Shown here piece by piece: positions 24,641 through 37,262 of a DNA stretch of 64,000 nt. The stretch spans positions 5,036,643-5,100,642 of the forward strand of contig JACAXG010000007.1 in NCBI GenBank assembly GCA_018881555.1, written 5' to 3'. The position numbers and the translations under genes are program-made. Numbering within the stretch: the stretch's first letter is position 1; each line of letters starts with the position of its first letter. The notes under the pieces are model-generated. The model saw nothing but the letters and a program-made list of their open reading frames with translations. It made no database searches and was not told the origin of the DNA. The DNA comes from Amblyornis subalaris (Eukaryota > Chordata > Aves > Passeriformes > Ptilonorhynchidae).

Positions 24641-27600
24641 GGAATCATTCTGCGAAACAAAACTAGAAAATATGCTTGGCACCTGCGGTCAGTATCGGAA
24701 GGGAAAGAAAACAGGTAAAGGTTCATATCGTCACCCAAAAGATGTGTTTGAAATGCTGGTACACCTGCAGATTCTGAGCAACATAGTAGTGATGAGAACG
24801 CCTGCCCTTCCAAGGATTTACCATGCGCTATTTGCAAATGTCTCCATCTGGTTTAATGCCAGGAGAGTGCCAAGAAAATAAAGGTTTATTCACCATCTGT
24901 CACACCCACGTGTGTGCTTTTGAAGGTGCTTTTGAATTTGATAACATTGATTCACAGCTCAGTCCAGTACATGAGTCATCATGAAACTGAGGACCTGAAA
25001 CATAAATAGCAAAATACAACATTAACTTTCCATCTTGTGATTTTGGCTTGTGGAGTTTCAAGTGCCNAGGCCAGTATTTTCCTGATAAGGAACACTCCAG
25101 TCTATGTTATATTTAGTATTAGTAAATAGTAGTATTATGCCTGCATTTTATTCAGTTATGGATATTCTGAATACCAAGCAAGACAAAATATGTAGCTTGG
25201 CATAGAAAATCCCATCTTCAGAACCTGATCAGAATGTTAACTGGGGGAATCTTATGTTCTGTGAAACATCTGCACACACTGNAATCTTAAATTTAAATAT
25301 TAAAAATTAACCCAAAATGGAGCTGCAGAAATTGCAAATTCTGCTCAGGTATAGGAGGTTGTAGCACAAGGAAGAGCTTTTGTGCTAGACTTCAGCAGTT
25401 TCTGTTAGAATCATAGCCTTAGGTCATCTTGGATTATCACCAAAGATAAGATATTCTGAGAGTCCCTCCTCATTCCCTTAGCACTAAGAAAGTATTGGGA
25501 AGACCTTGCTCATAAGTATTCTTTAGCAACCTACNACACATTGTAGATCCCTTTTGTTAAGTTGTGAATGCATCTGTTATTTCAGGTCAGCTAATAAGAC
25601 TCTCTGATTTGGATTTTGATTCTGGTGTGTTATGTTTGAACTTAATAGAAGAATGGTCCTCTAAAATACAAGTATTTAAAGAATATCCTGAAGAACAAGT
25701 ATTCATTTACATGGAATAGCTGGATGATGGTGTTTTATGAACTTTCTGACAATTGGAAATCCAGTAAATAGTTTTGCGTCTCCCAGCATTTGTAATATTA
25801 TTTTTTCCTAATAATTAGAGTGAATAATAATCATCAAACTTCAGATAAAGCTGTTGAAGTTAAAACCTGCAATGATTCCATGAAGCACTTACTATTGATT
25901 CTTTTCAGGGAATGCCATAGGGATGAGCACAGANGAGGTTTCCATTTGGCTGACTAAGTGCTGCATCCTGGTCCTTGTACTTAAAACCCTGGTATTTCCG
26001 TCTAGGATAGGGAATCCCTATGGATTCATAAGAATTCAAGAGAGGCAGTTTCCTGTCCCAGTCACAGCAATGAGAAAGTATCTGTGGGTTACACAGCGTC
26101 TTGGTGCTTCCTTATTCTCTCACATTTGCATGACAGGGTTCCACCTGAACAATATGGAAGTTCAGCATCTGTAGTGCATTGCAGACCCCTTGCTGTTCAG
26201 GGATGATACTAGAGACAAGTGGAGTCTCTCAGGACAAGTCCAAGGAGATGGTCAACCACTGTGTCCTCAGGAAGGAATGCAAATATGAGAGTGCAAGTGG
26301 TAGCCTGTAAAACTTTAGTTGTGCAGGTGTGGATGCTGAGCTCAGTCTGGTTTCAGTTTACGAGTAGGAAAGGGACACCTTNAGTTCTACCTAGACCCAC
26401 ACATCTTTCCACAGTACCAAAATGGTCCAAAATTGATGGTTTGAATTCTACTTCTCCTGCTTTCATCCTAGGACAGCAAGGTCTAGATCAAGTAGTTCTC
26501 AGTAGTCACAAGTATCCATGGATGAAAATGCTATTTAAATAACAGAAGAGCTGATGCTTAAGGCACTAGATTTTAACTAGAATGCCACCTTTGTTAATAA
26601 TTTCATATGACCTTGGGCAAACTGTACTTATCCCAAGTGAACAGTGCTAAATTTTACACACAGTCCTCCTCGTGAAGTTTAACTGGACCGCTTTAACGAT
26701 CAGTGTAAAGAGAATTGTCATTAAACAGAGATGAGGTTAAACAACTGCTCGCAGTCTAAAGAAAAAAAAAAAAGGTTAATATTAGTTAATATTCTCTTAA
26801 TGTTAAGTGTCTGTGACTTCCTATNTGCAAAGTGTGGGAAAAGAACTTTTTTATTTAATTTGTTTTGCCCAGTCAGATTCCAGGCCTGCTACTCATATCA
26901 GCCAAATATATCACTACACGGTTTGAATATCTACTGATCTTGACTGATCAGTCAAGAAGTCCTTACAGGGTCAGGTATTAATTTGTGAGACCTTAGAAAA
27001 TGTATTTGGGATAGCAATTACTTAATACATATACAAGGCTAGACATTACTGCAGTGGAGCCACAATATCTATATTTATAATTTTAATCCAAGTAATACTC
27101 CAGCTCTCACCTGTAAAACATAATGAAATTCCAAAGCACAAGTTTTGTTAAAAGAACAAAACAATACAAAAGTTGGAGCAAAATGAACCCCAGCCTGTTC
27201 TTGTAACTAGATTAGCTATTGTAACCTGCTGGAGGCATATTTTCATCCCCCAAAGAAAACAGCGATTCACAAGGGTCTGCAGAAGTCATGCCTTGAAGAA
27301 AATTGCCTGTCGAAAGAATAAGAATGTGGTTTTACTGTATGGAATCTAGTTTACATTCTATAGGAGTTCCCCAGGATGTTCTCTTTGTAATTTTTGGACC
27401 TGGGTTAATACAAAAATCTATTAAAATTTGCATCTCAATTGAAACTTCTCAATAGATGTTAACACTTAACAGGAGGAAAGAGCACGTTCTTGCAAAAACA
27501 TTTTGTTGTTCTTTTGATGAATAGAAATGTGTGTTTTCTTGACACTCTGGAACTTTCACAGAAAAAAAACCCCACAAACATTCAGGAAAACAGTTTCTTA

Positions 27601-28626
27601 AAGGGACGTTTGGTGATTTTTTTTGAGTCCAGAGCAGTAGTTAATTTTGTTATTTCCCTGAGGAGGACGATTTGATGAAGTAGTTCTCAGAGGCAGTTGT
27701 AAACCTATTTTGTTTATGACATTACTCATTCTTCCCAAGTTTCCTAAAGCATGCCTTTTTGACCTGTACACTTGTTCTTTCCTTCCTGTGGTTCTTGGAG
27801 GGATTTGTAATGCACAGTGTACATTTCAGGGGTAGGAAAAGTTGTCAGTTTCCAGATGAGGAAACATAATAATACTTCATCATATCGTGTTTGGTAAGCA
27901 CACAGCTCCTAGGGAGATGCAGCTAGCCCCATGGAGTACAAATGAAATATTTGGGATCATGCTAACCTTTCAACTCCATGAAATACAGCCAGTGACTAAG
28001 AAATCATATTTTCTGTGTAAATTTCGGAGTCTGCTTGTTCCATCAGAAGAGAATAAAAGAAAAACATATGTATTTTTCAGAGCCTCTTCGGCTGTGAGAA
28101 GGAGCACTAGAAAATGAAGGTACAAAACTAGACTGTTGCTGTTACCAGAAATAATTATTAATTTAAGAAAAATCTAATTGTTAAAATCTCAGCAAAAACA
28201 TGCGTTACTATAATATAAACAGCAAGAAATAAGGGTCAAGAATAAGATTTAGACAGTTCAGTTCACCATGGTAGAGTAAGTCATCGCTGAATTAATTATT
28301 TTAAATTTGACAAATGTAACAATTTATTGTTGCTGTGCACAATATTAAAAAATCCAGTAAATTAAATACTCCAGTGTAACATTGAAACCCCTGATACTCT
28401 TGAAGCAGTGGAAAATGCAAAAGGGATATACAGTGAACAAAAGACTAGATATGTGTTACAAAATAACAGATACGTGTTAATGAAGACAAATTTTGTAGTA
28501 TAAGATTTTCAATTTGATAGTGCCCTTATGATGTTTTTCACTACTTCGCAGGCTGTGCTACAGGCTTAGAACAAGTAATTAGACTTTTTTAGATTTATTT
28601 CCAGGCCAGTGTTTTCCCAGGGCTGT

Positions 28627-28669
28627 GCATTGCTTTATAATGCATTACTTTATAACGCATTGCTTTGCC
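28627..28669 (+). repeat. 15-bp minisatellite, about 2.8 copies
   Basis: Unit GCATTGCTTTATAAT at 28627-28641 is followed without spacer by GCATTACTTTATAAC (28642-28656) and GCATTGCTTTGCC (28657-28669). The differences between units are single substitutions. The 15-base period keeps one frame open through it, inflating the open frame that starts at 28625. Confidence 0.92.
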
Positions 28670-30605
28670 CTACAACTCTTATTGGGGAAACCTGTAATTA
28701 TTTTAGTTTGGTCTCGCATTGAGGTACCAGAATTCTCCGTCTTGTGCCTCTTCTGCTACTGCTTAATGTATCAATACATTACAGACTTTTCATGGAAATG
28801 GGTTCTGGAAGTTTCTGTCAGTCTTCAAGATTTGTATTCCAACAACCTCGACTATAACATTGCTTTCATTTCTGAGATTTTTTTCTGTAAAGTGTTTGAA
28901 TCCATTAATATAATCTATGGCTATCGCTACATTGGTCATATTGCTAATACCGTTTACAAGCTGCATTAAAACCCAGATCTTTATGTGCACAAGAATAACA
29001 GAAGCAACCTGGAAAGCCTGGGCAATATCTGCAAAGCAGTGTCTGCTGTCCCAAAAATTCTATGTATTTACGTGTCCAAAGGTCAGTCTGAGATTCCCAA
29101 GGGAATTCCTAGGTAAGAAGAAACAGAAATTCAAGAACAATTTATTGTGAAATAAATCAGCCTGTGAGAGTTTTCCAAACATCATACTCAATTCATGGAA
29201 TTACGGTCTTTATTGCTGCCCNTAAAAGGAAATTATTTTGAGGCTTCATGGGACATAAATAATTAAAAGCTGCTTTTATTGACTAAGCCAAAGGTAGGAT
29301 TAAGTAGTTTTAAGTGTGTGCCCTGGTAATGGGTCAAAAACAGTTTCTGTGTGGAAAAATGTAATTATTATTCTTATTGACAAGACAAGCATATGAAAAG
29401 AACTTAATTTCATCATTACTGCTGCTAATGTTATTTCTAAGTTCATTTCTGGGTATCTGTGTATGTCAAACTCTTTCTAATTTATCATCTTTTAGAGAAC
29501 TTTTTTTTTAACAATTTGTTGACTTTACAGCAAACTCTGTCTCATTAAGAGCAATGGGAGATCATATTTTCCTGTTTTCTTTCCTCTCTAAGGACTAATA
29601 TTTGCACCACAAGATGAATGCTCCCTAATGTATGTAGGTCTCTATACCTCCAGACTTCCAGCAGGTAAANCCCAGAGTTATTCAGTCTGACTCTGCAGTT
29701 CCTATCACATCAGTTTTGCAGGGACTTCACCCTAGGTGACTGTTAAAGGGAAGGCTGAATTCAGGATTAACATATTGACTTGCAAGGTGCTTAGCTTCGC
29801 GTCCTGAATAAATTTCTGGCTTACTAACCCGTATCTAANGTGGCAGATTTCCAAATTCTTTGCTGGGAATACACTTCTATTCCATAAGACTTTTAAAAAA
29901 ACCTTTGAGATTTTTTTTTTTTTTCACCTGAATTCATTTAAAGGCTTTAATGTCATCATATTTAGCATTTTTGTGTGTGCATCTTTGCCTTTGAATCTCC
30001 CAGAAAGCCAATATGAATTAATCAGAATCATACCATGTACTACTTCCCTTAATCTTTTTTTCCCTTAGCTATCACACAGGAGCACATCAGTTTTAATGTT
30101 ATGTGACACTCCTCTGGGGAATCTGCATTCAAGCACTATTTTCTTACAGTTATTCTTTTATTTCATCACATTTCCCAAAATCTATTGTATGCCTTCAAGA
30201 AACCACAGTAGGCCTGTGCTATTAGACAGATATACAAGACTCCAACCTGGCTTTCCTTCTAAGGAACAGAGAAAGAAATTTGTTTTACAGAGTTTAAACA
30301 GAAAATAAATCCTTATGGTTTGGAAGCATTACTATAAGGTGAAGATTAAATTACTTCTGTATTTTCAGAGGCTACATTAATTTCTTGTGCTGTGCCGTAG
30401 GATGCATAGTTTTGGGAAGCGGTGATAGAATTATTTAGAATCAACCAGAAGCTTACACACGGATGAGAAATGATATGTTGAAACCCCCTGGTTCTTTTCA
30501 GAAAGGGCTGAAAGTTAACAGTTTTCTTTAGCAAATTTTGGTTTGCATATTATTTTCCTATTTCTTTTATCTTGCCTTTGCAACTAGAGACAATACTTTT
30601 TTCCG

Positions 30606-30890
30606 TTGCCAAATTACATTCTTGCTGAGTACTGCTTTGCAGGTGACAAATTCTTTCTTGGTTATGCTTCCAGAGAGGGTGAAGCAATAGCTGTTCTTAA
30701 AGAGGTTTGGGATGATATAAAAAGTGACACCAAGCTCAAACCTTGTGATGTTTCTGTTAGAATATGTGGTGTTTTTCAGTGCAACACTAAAATAAACCAA
30801 GGACCATCAGCTATAGATTGTACCTACATGCAGAGAGTGTATTTTGGTGTGCATCTTAAATCAGTCCTTTATAGACAATGGACCTGATTA
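30606..30890 (+). other. Exon-like open frame of unknown nature
   Basis: A frame open for 93 codons from a TTG at 30606 to a TGA at 30888-30890 has balanced composition for an AT-rich region, with segments such as GDKFFLGYASREGEAIAVLK and VWDDIKSDTKLKPCDVSVRI. A good acceptor-like sequence, TGCTTTGCAG, ends at 30642 inside the frame. I do not recognise a domain, and no donor-like GT follows the open part at the right place. It could be a decayed exon or retrocopy, or a chance frame; a 93-codon frame is not rare in 64 kb. Confidence 0.2.
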
Positions 30891-32599
30891 GTTTAACATT
30901 TCGTAGGATGAGCTGTATTCTCATAGCTTACATCTTGCTGACAAGTTCAGCCAGAAGAGGTACTGAAGTCAGTTGTGTTCACTGCCCTGGAAGTAACATG
31001 TTAAAGGTTATATTCATTACTATGTCAAAAGGCTGGAAGTTACAAAATGTCAGCTAACAGTGTGTAAGATTATGACAGAATTAATTAGGGCAAAGTATAC
31101 TGGTTATGGCTCACTGCAAATGGCATTGTTGGGTAAGTTTAAACAATCACAGAGATAAAGATGACAAAGTGCAAACCTATCAAATAATACTTTGTCATCC
31201 CCAAATTACTTCTACTCATCCTTGCTCTGGACAGGGATAGTGTCTGTTCTGTAAATCTCCTTCAAGGAAAGTTCATCTTGTAAAAGAAGTTGAATAAAAT
31301 TTAATTTATAGGCATTTTCTGATGCCTTTTAAAGATAATAAAGTGCTCTGAAATTAGACCATGTAGAGAAGATTCCAAGTTACATTCTTTGACAAGAGCC
31401 ATCATCATTATAGTGTTTAAAGTAGAAATACAGTTTGGAAAACAAAGTAAAATAAGCAGAGCATAACTACAATAAAAAAAAATTAGTGTGTTTCTATGGT
31501 TTGGAGTAAGTGGTAGGTTTTCCTTGTGATGTATTTATGATTTAGTATAGAAGAGATTCACTTAAAAACTCAGGCTCTCGCAGTAGCAGGTGGGATTTCC
31601 AGTGCTGTCAGAAGTTTCCTCAATTTAGAACTGAGGTGTGGGGAAGGAAAGATGTTTATAAATCAAATANGGCTGAACCAATAGTGCCACCTTTCTCTCT
31701 TCCCTTCCCTACTGGAAGGCAGACTNGCTTGGGACTCTTGAAATGTAGATCTGTTGCCAAGAGTCATTGACCCACAGACTGNGTCTCAAATGTCCTTAAC
31801 AGAGGTAAGCACAGCCACCATCCCAACATGATCACTCAGTATTTTCTACAAACAAGGCGGCCTATAAATGTCCCCAAACAAAGTTCCCAAGATACCTGTC
31901 TGCCTCTGCTCAAATTCTTTCCTTCAAGTTTGATTTTAATGTTGAAAGCCAAAATGCTTTATGTAACACTGCGTGAAATTATTAACTCTGCAGGTTTTTA
32001 TCTCCACTCTGATTTTGTGATGATTTTAAAGACAGCTACTGGGAAAAGTAATGCTTGAGCTTTTTGGTTTCATCANGAAACATCAATCTGACTTTCATCT
32101 GAAATCTGAGAGTATATTTTTGGCACCAAAAATTATGGGAAAGTAAATTGCAGGTACCAGTGCAAAACTCTGCCTAGCTCTAGTGCAACTAAATCCAGGT
32201 TTGACAACTACTGCTGAGAACACAATATTTAGAACAGTGGTTTGAGTACTTCAGTCTGATGAGGCTATTAANCACAAAAGATTAAAGCACACGAACAAGA
32301 TGTTCTAGCAGAAATGCTGCAAGTTACTTCATATCATATGTGCCTTTATATTAATGAAACGAAAAATGAGCTCAGAATAACATTCTAACCAAAACATAAT
32401 TTAGAAGAAAATGAAATGCATGAATAATGCNCAGAATTCTTAAGTAGTCTACCATTGATGTCGGGAAAAAAATGTTAGTTATTGGTACTTAGATTTTCAG
32501 CAAATACAACAAAAACCAGTCAATAACATATTATATTACCATGGGAATATTTACATACAACAATGTTTGAAAATGCAAGTCAAAAATATTTAAATGTGT

Positions 32600-33000
32600 A
32601 ATTTTNATTATCATTCTGTTAATATTTACAGCCGGTCATATACAGTTGTAATGAGCAAATCAATCACCGATATTTAAAGTAGTCTTGAAGTATATATATC
32701 TTTCCAAACTCAAGCATTACATGCATCATTCAAGCCTGTTATTAATCTCATCTTTGTTACCTTGTCAAAAGTTTACATTTACCAGAACTTACTTTGAGAA
32801 TTTATATATGCACCTAATCATTGATACTGCCGGAGCAAGTATTTAATTCTGCCACTATGATTAGTCCAAATGAGATGAGGTGTATAAGTATTAGGGCTCT
32901 GATTTTAATTGTTATTACTTTAATCTTGTGTCCTTAATCAGGCAAAAGGTTCATTGTCTTTGGTTTGGCTGTGCCCTTTAAGCACTAGTATAGTAAGGCA
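32600..33000. promoter_or_regulatory. Candidate conserved non-coding element
   Basis: This block is free of recognisable repeats and has the balanced, motif-dense AT-rich texture typical of vertebrate developmental enhancers. Examples are CAAATCAATCACCGATATTT, several TAAT/ATTA cores, and CCTTTGT/CATTGTCTTTG-like boxes between about 32740 and 32970. This is an impression from composition only; conservation was not tested. Confidence 0.15.
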
Positions 33001-33489
33001 ACTATGTGAAAGAAAGTTGTAATTGGAGTGTAACTCCCAGAAGATTGTTTTCAAAGTCCTGTCTCTAATCCTCCTACCCTTCTTTCTACCATATCTGAAG
33101 GTTTACAAAACATTTATTCTATCTTTTTATTGTTTGCTTTCCTGCTGTATCACTTGACAATTTTAGTGTGGCAAATTACTGTGGCAAGTATTTAAGTTTT
33201 AGTCATAATTTCAGGCAGAGCTGTCTTGTTGTTATAAATTGTAAATATACATCATGTTCTGTTTAAAAATATTCGGCGTGTTGAAGCTTACAGAAAGAAG
33301 CTATTTTATCCTCTCTGTTTAAAATCAGGAATATGTTTTGTCTGTTTTCTTCGANGCAGTTATAGAGAAAATAAAACCAGTTGCATATAGTTCATCTTAC
33401 TTAGGAATAGATTGTTTTGAAGTGGTAGCTGAGTGGAATTTATCTTCAATATGATGTTACCTTGTTGTTATTAAACTCTTGGAACATAA

Positions 33490-34190
33490 AGGAGAGGAAC
33501 TGTATGTTGACCTCAAGAGGCCACCTAGTGTTGATCCTGGTCCCAAAGCACCTTTAGTAACATGCATGCAATATGCTATAGGTGGTAACCCAACATGCTC
33601 TGGAAACCCTTGGTAACTCTTCCAGTTAAATCCCTTCTATTCGTAGAAAATTGAAATCTCTTTTTAAAGTTAGAGTTTGTTTGGCTTTTTTTTGCCCCAT
33701 TCACCGTCTAATTTGATTCTTAACCTTGTCACTTTCTTGAACCACTCACTGTGGTCACTGGAAACATAATATATTCCTTCCCTTTGTGGACTTTTTATGT
33801 TTTTGAGTATCAATATCTTCCCTAATGCTCTTTCATCTTGTTATGAATAACTCCATTTTATGCAATCTATAAGAGAGATCTTATTTTCTAGACCTGTGGT
33901 TATTTCCAGTGCTTTTCTTGGACTGTCTCCAGTTTATTTGTATCAGCCTTTAAATGCAGTGTCCAAAANGGAATGCATTATTGAGCTGGGAAAAGCATAA
34001 AGAAATAACTTCGTATCTTCTAAAGACTCTTTAACTGTAGCTAATGAAAATTTTTGCCTTTTTCACTGCAGCATGTCTCACCTGTAACCCATTATATCCT
34101 ACAGGTAATTTCCTGAAAAGAAATTCTCTCTTAGACTCTTGTTTTTAACCCTGTATCNGTGCAGTTGGTTATTCTGCCCCAAATAGCCTG
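33490..34190 (-). mobile_element. Old, diverged CR1/L3-like remnant, minus strand
   Basis: Read on the + strand, the order of landmarks matches the reverse complement of an ancient amniote CR1/L3 3' region. First comes GACCTCAAGAGGCCACCTAGTGTTGATCC (about 33510-33538). TTTTCTAGACCTGTGGTTAT (33884-33903) is followed by TTGGACTGTCTCCAGTTTAT. AATGCAGTGTCCAAAA then corresponds to the usual GTGGTGTCCAAAACTGG segment, with a TTTTTGCCTTTTTCACTGCAGCATG block near 34052-34076. The copy is heavily substituted, contains no open frame worth noting and lacks clear terminal octamers. It is likely much older than the CR1 copies at 14268 or 17902. Edges approximate. Confidence 0.72.
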
Positions 34191-36505
34191 ATCCTTCTGG
34201 AGAAAATTGTCTACCTGAACTTATCCTTTAGTCCTTGAATCTCATTTTTTTCAGATAGTTTTTTTGACTTGAATTCATGTAGAAACAAATCTTCTGAAAG
34301 TCTTTAAGGAAATTTCCAAGGATGAAGTAGTGTAGAAACAAATGTATTTATATGCAGAGATATTTGCTAAAGGATCGGATATTCCACCCAATTCATGATG
34401 GGACATCAGCCTTCCTTGACCTGGTGCTGCAGATGTACTGCAGTTGCTCTGATAGATTACTTTGCTTAGCTGTGTATCTCTGAAAAATCTGCTTTACTCT
34501 GCCCCCTGTAAATACTTTTTTAGCACTTAGATTGTACTTATGCCCTTCAAAAACACGGGCATGTGGTGTGAAAACAGCTCAAAGCCACTGCAAAATCAAT
34601 CTCAGTTGACCTATTTCTAAAAGAATTTCACTGGATGGGAGGAAGATTGAAGTATGTTAATAATCTCTAATTATCCTTCCTTANTGTCAAGCACCCCAAA
34701 TCTTCCTATCTACCTCTCCCCTGAAAGAGTCTTGTAGCTTTAACTTATTTCTAATGATTAATATTATGTTTTTATTACTATTAGTGATGATTAATATAAA
34801 ATGTGACAGGAAATATATGTTGTTCTTGCAAGTATATTTGCATTTTAAGATGTTTTCAGAAGGGCAAATGACACCAAAATTATTATGTGTTAAACTAGTA
34901 ATTATAGGTTAAGCCAGTGTTGTGAACATGCAGTACAAGAAATATATCTGGATAAAAAAATTCCTGAAACTTAATTTAATGTGATGTTCATTTTGCTTCA
35001 ATGACATGCAAATTTTACGATTATGTATAGAATTTCCAAGCTCATTCATTAAGAAATGAACATGCATCTTGATGTACACTTTTTCTGGCTGTTGTAAAGT
35101 CTAGATTTNTACCAAAATATAGCTTACTGCACTGCATCTAACATCTGTGGTTTTCATCAGACTCTCTTCAAATTTGGAATATCCCACAAAAGAAATCAAA
35201 TATGAAAGTAGGCCTGGAATGGTTAAATGTGATCATCTGAATTTATTAGTGGTTTTTTAAGCAAATTGTTCTCAAACTTTCGGTAAAACCTTAGCTCATG
35301 TACTGCACATTTAGTGTCTTTTGTAAAATCTTATTATAATATACTCGATGTTCAAAATCAGAACTCATGTTCTGATTCAGGTAGGTATANGGCACTCCTA
35401 AATTTGGATTCCAGCTTTTGAGGGGTGAAGACTGTTTTAACCTTGAAAATGTAGTTTTAGATCATTTTTAGTGGACTAGAGAGAGCTAAAAATCATCGTT
35501 ATGGAAGAACTCCTAAACATAGATAACACAGCTGAGAGAACTCATTCTCATTTATTTCTGATACAGGGTAAAACTTGGCTAGTGAATTTTCTCTGCCCAG
35601 CCTGTTCAGTATTTACTTTTATTTTTTATACCAGGTGGGTGAACAGAATAACCTGACTCAGTTAATGCTTCTTCCACCCTACCTAATTTGGGAAGTTAGA
35701 GGAGCTTCAGAATGTGAAATCAGGCGTGTTAACTGGCATAGCCCATCAAGCATAAGGAAGAGCAGTGCTGCTACTGTCGATAATGTATTCAAAGCCTAGA
35801 CACTTTCTGATCAGAAAATATGTTCATTGAGATATTGTGCAATTCTATCCATTTAAATGAGCTGCAGGTTTTATACTTGGCTGCATGAGTGCAGGAGTCA
35901 TGAAGGCTTCCACANAGCTGAAGCCCTTCTTGCCTTGTCCAGCCAGTCACACTGCATTANGTTGTATTAAAGTTACTGAATTGTGATATAAATACAGAGC
36001 TGGTAGAAAGTACACTACATTAAAAAATAAGCATTCCTAAGGAGTTGTAACGAGTTGAAACTCAGGTAGCTGGTTTCAATTTAAAGCTATTTCCTATAAC
36101 TAATTTTGTAACATTAGAATTTGAGGCTAACTATGGTTAGAAGAAATAATTCAGTGTTTGGGAACTAGCTGTTTTTTAATCTGCGCTGTTTATTTACAGC
36201 ATCTACAATGGAAATATAACATATGGATTTCTAGTGAATTTTTTGCTGTCTAACTCAAACCCAATGAATGTTTACTGTCTTAAAAATGCCTGGAAATCTG
36301 TGGAAATATCTTAAAAGAGTAAACTCTGAAATTCAGTAATAAATATGTGTGTGTGGCACACGTAAAGAGAGATTTCCTATTAGCCACTTATGCATATTTA
36401 CAGAAGTTGCTATTTTAAGAAGCTCTGGTTGAGTTTAAAATTTTCATTTGGTTTAAGAATTCCTCATTTTATATTGTTTGGAAGTTAGTATAAAATCTCC
36501 ATTGC

Positions 36506-36525
36506 TTTGTAGTTCAAACTACAAA
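36506..36525. repeat. 9-bp perfect inverted repeat
   Basis: TTTGTAGTT (36506-36514) and AACTACAAA (36517-36525) are exact reverse complements with a 2-base spacer. A (TA)n-rich stretch follows. Likely a chance palindrome or a nuclear-receptor-like symmetrical site; no function is claimed. Confidence 0.75.
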
Positions 36526-37239
36526 TATATATATTTTTAACAGTATATTGGGAGAAAACTGTTGTGAAGGTGTATTTGAATCATAAAATTTAAATCTGTA
36601 TAATGAAAATCACCTTTTAGATAGATAGTTTTAACAGTATAGCTTGTGGAGTATGGTGTATTATTTCCATTATATACTGTATACAGGGAAAATGGAATAG
36701 TATAGAATGTTCTTATGTTTAAGTAAATGAAATAGTGTCTCATTTGTGAGGTTTGGCTCAAGCATTAAATTGCTACTTTATTTTGCTAACTGAAACAAAA
36801 TAGCTTCTCAATAGTTATTGCTTCTTTTTCATAAGCAATTTATGTCAATGAAAATATTTCTTTTAAATTAGGATTTTGGTGAGGTGCTGTATTTCCATAC
36901 AATCACCTAAACCTGAAATTAAATCTATATATAGCCAAAAGTTGTCATCTGTATAAAGAAAAAAACACCTGCTTCAAATTTCAAATTGCAAATAGCACTA
37001 GCTCAGCATAAAAAGATTTAACTAATTAATTAATTAACACCAACTAAGCAAGTGCTTGCTACAATGTTAATGTTTGCAAGATCCTTCAGATCCTCACACC
37101 ACAGATCAAAAGACATTCAAAGCAGAATGATGATGTGTTTGTCTCATTAAAATACAATACCTAATGAGCATTTGAAACTATGCTNATTTTTTAATCTGAT
37201 TTAACAGCTGTTGAGAACTTTACAACATTTTCCATATCA

Positions 37240-37262
37240 CTGGATCTTCTTGCAGGTNAGTC
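37240..37262 (+). other. Juxtaposed splice acceptor and donor (recursive-splice-like)
   Basis: ATCTTCTTGCAG ends at 37255 and is followed at once by GTNAGT (37256-37261). A pyrimidine-rich acceptor abutting a donor is the form of a recursive splice site used to remove long introns stepwise. One donor base is N. It only makes sense if the window lies in a long intron transcribed on the + strand, which is unproven; such motifs also occur by chance. Confidence 0.2.

Larger units (their letters stand above)
24641..33489. other. AT-rich unique non-coding stretch
   Basis: No named gene or mobile element. Small frames up to 114 codons (28625-28969, + strand) are explained partly by the in-frame 15-bp minisatellite at 28627. 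An exon-like open frame at 30606-30887 and a candidate conserved block near 32600-33000 are listed separately. The remainder is unique intronic or intergenic DNA as far as I can tell. Confidence 0.55.

Noticed and set aside
28625..28969. 114-codon + strand frame as a small gene
   Set aside because: Its first part is a 15-bp minisatellite whose period preserves the frame, and the rest is Phe/Ile/Tyr-rich as expected from AT-rich chance translation.
34085..34110. CCTACAG/GTAATT as another recursive splice site
   Set aside because: It lies inside an old CR1/L3-like remnant and has a weak donor, so chance is the better explanation.
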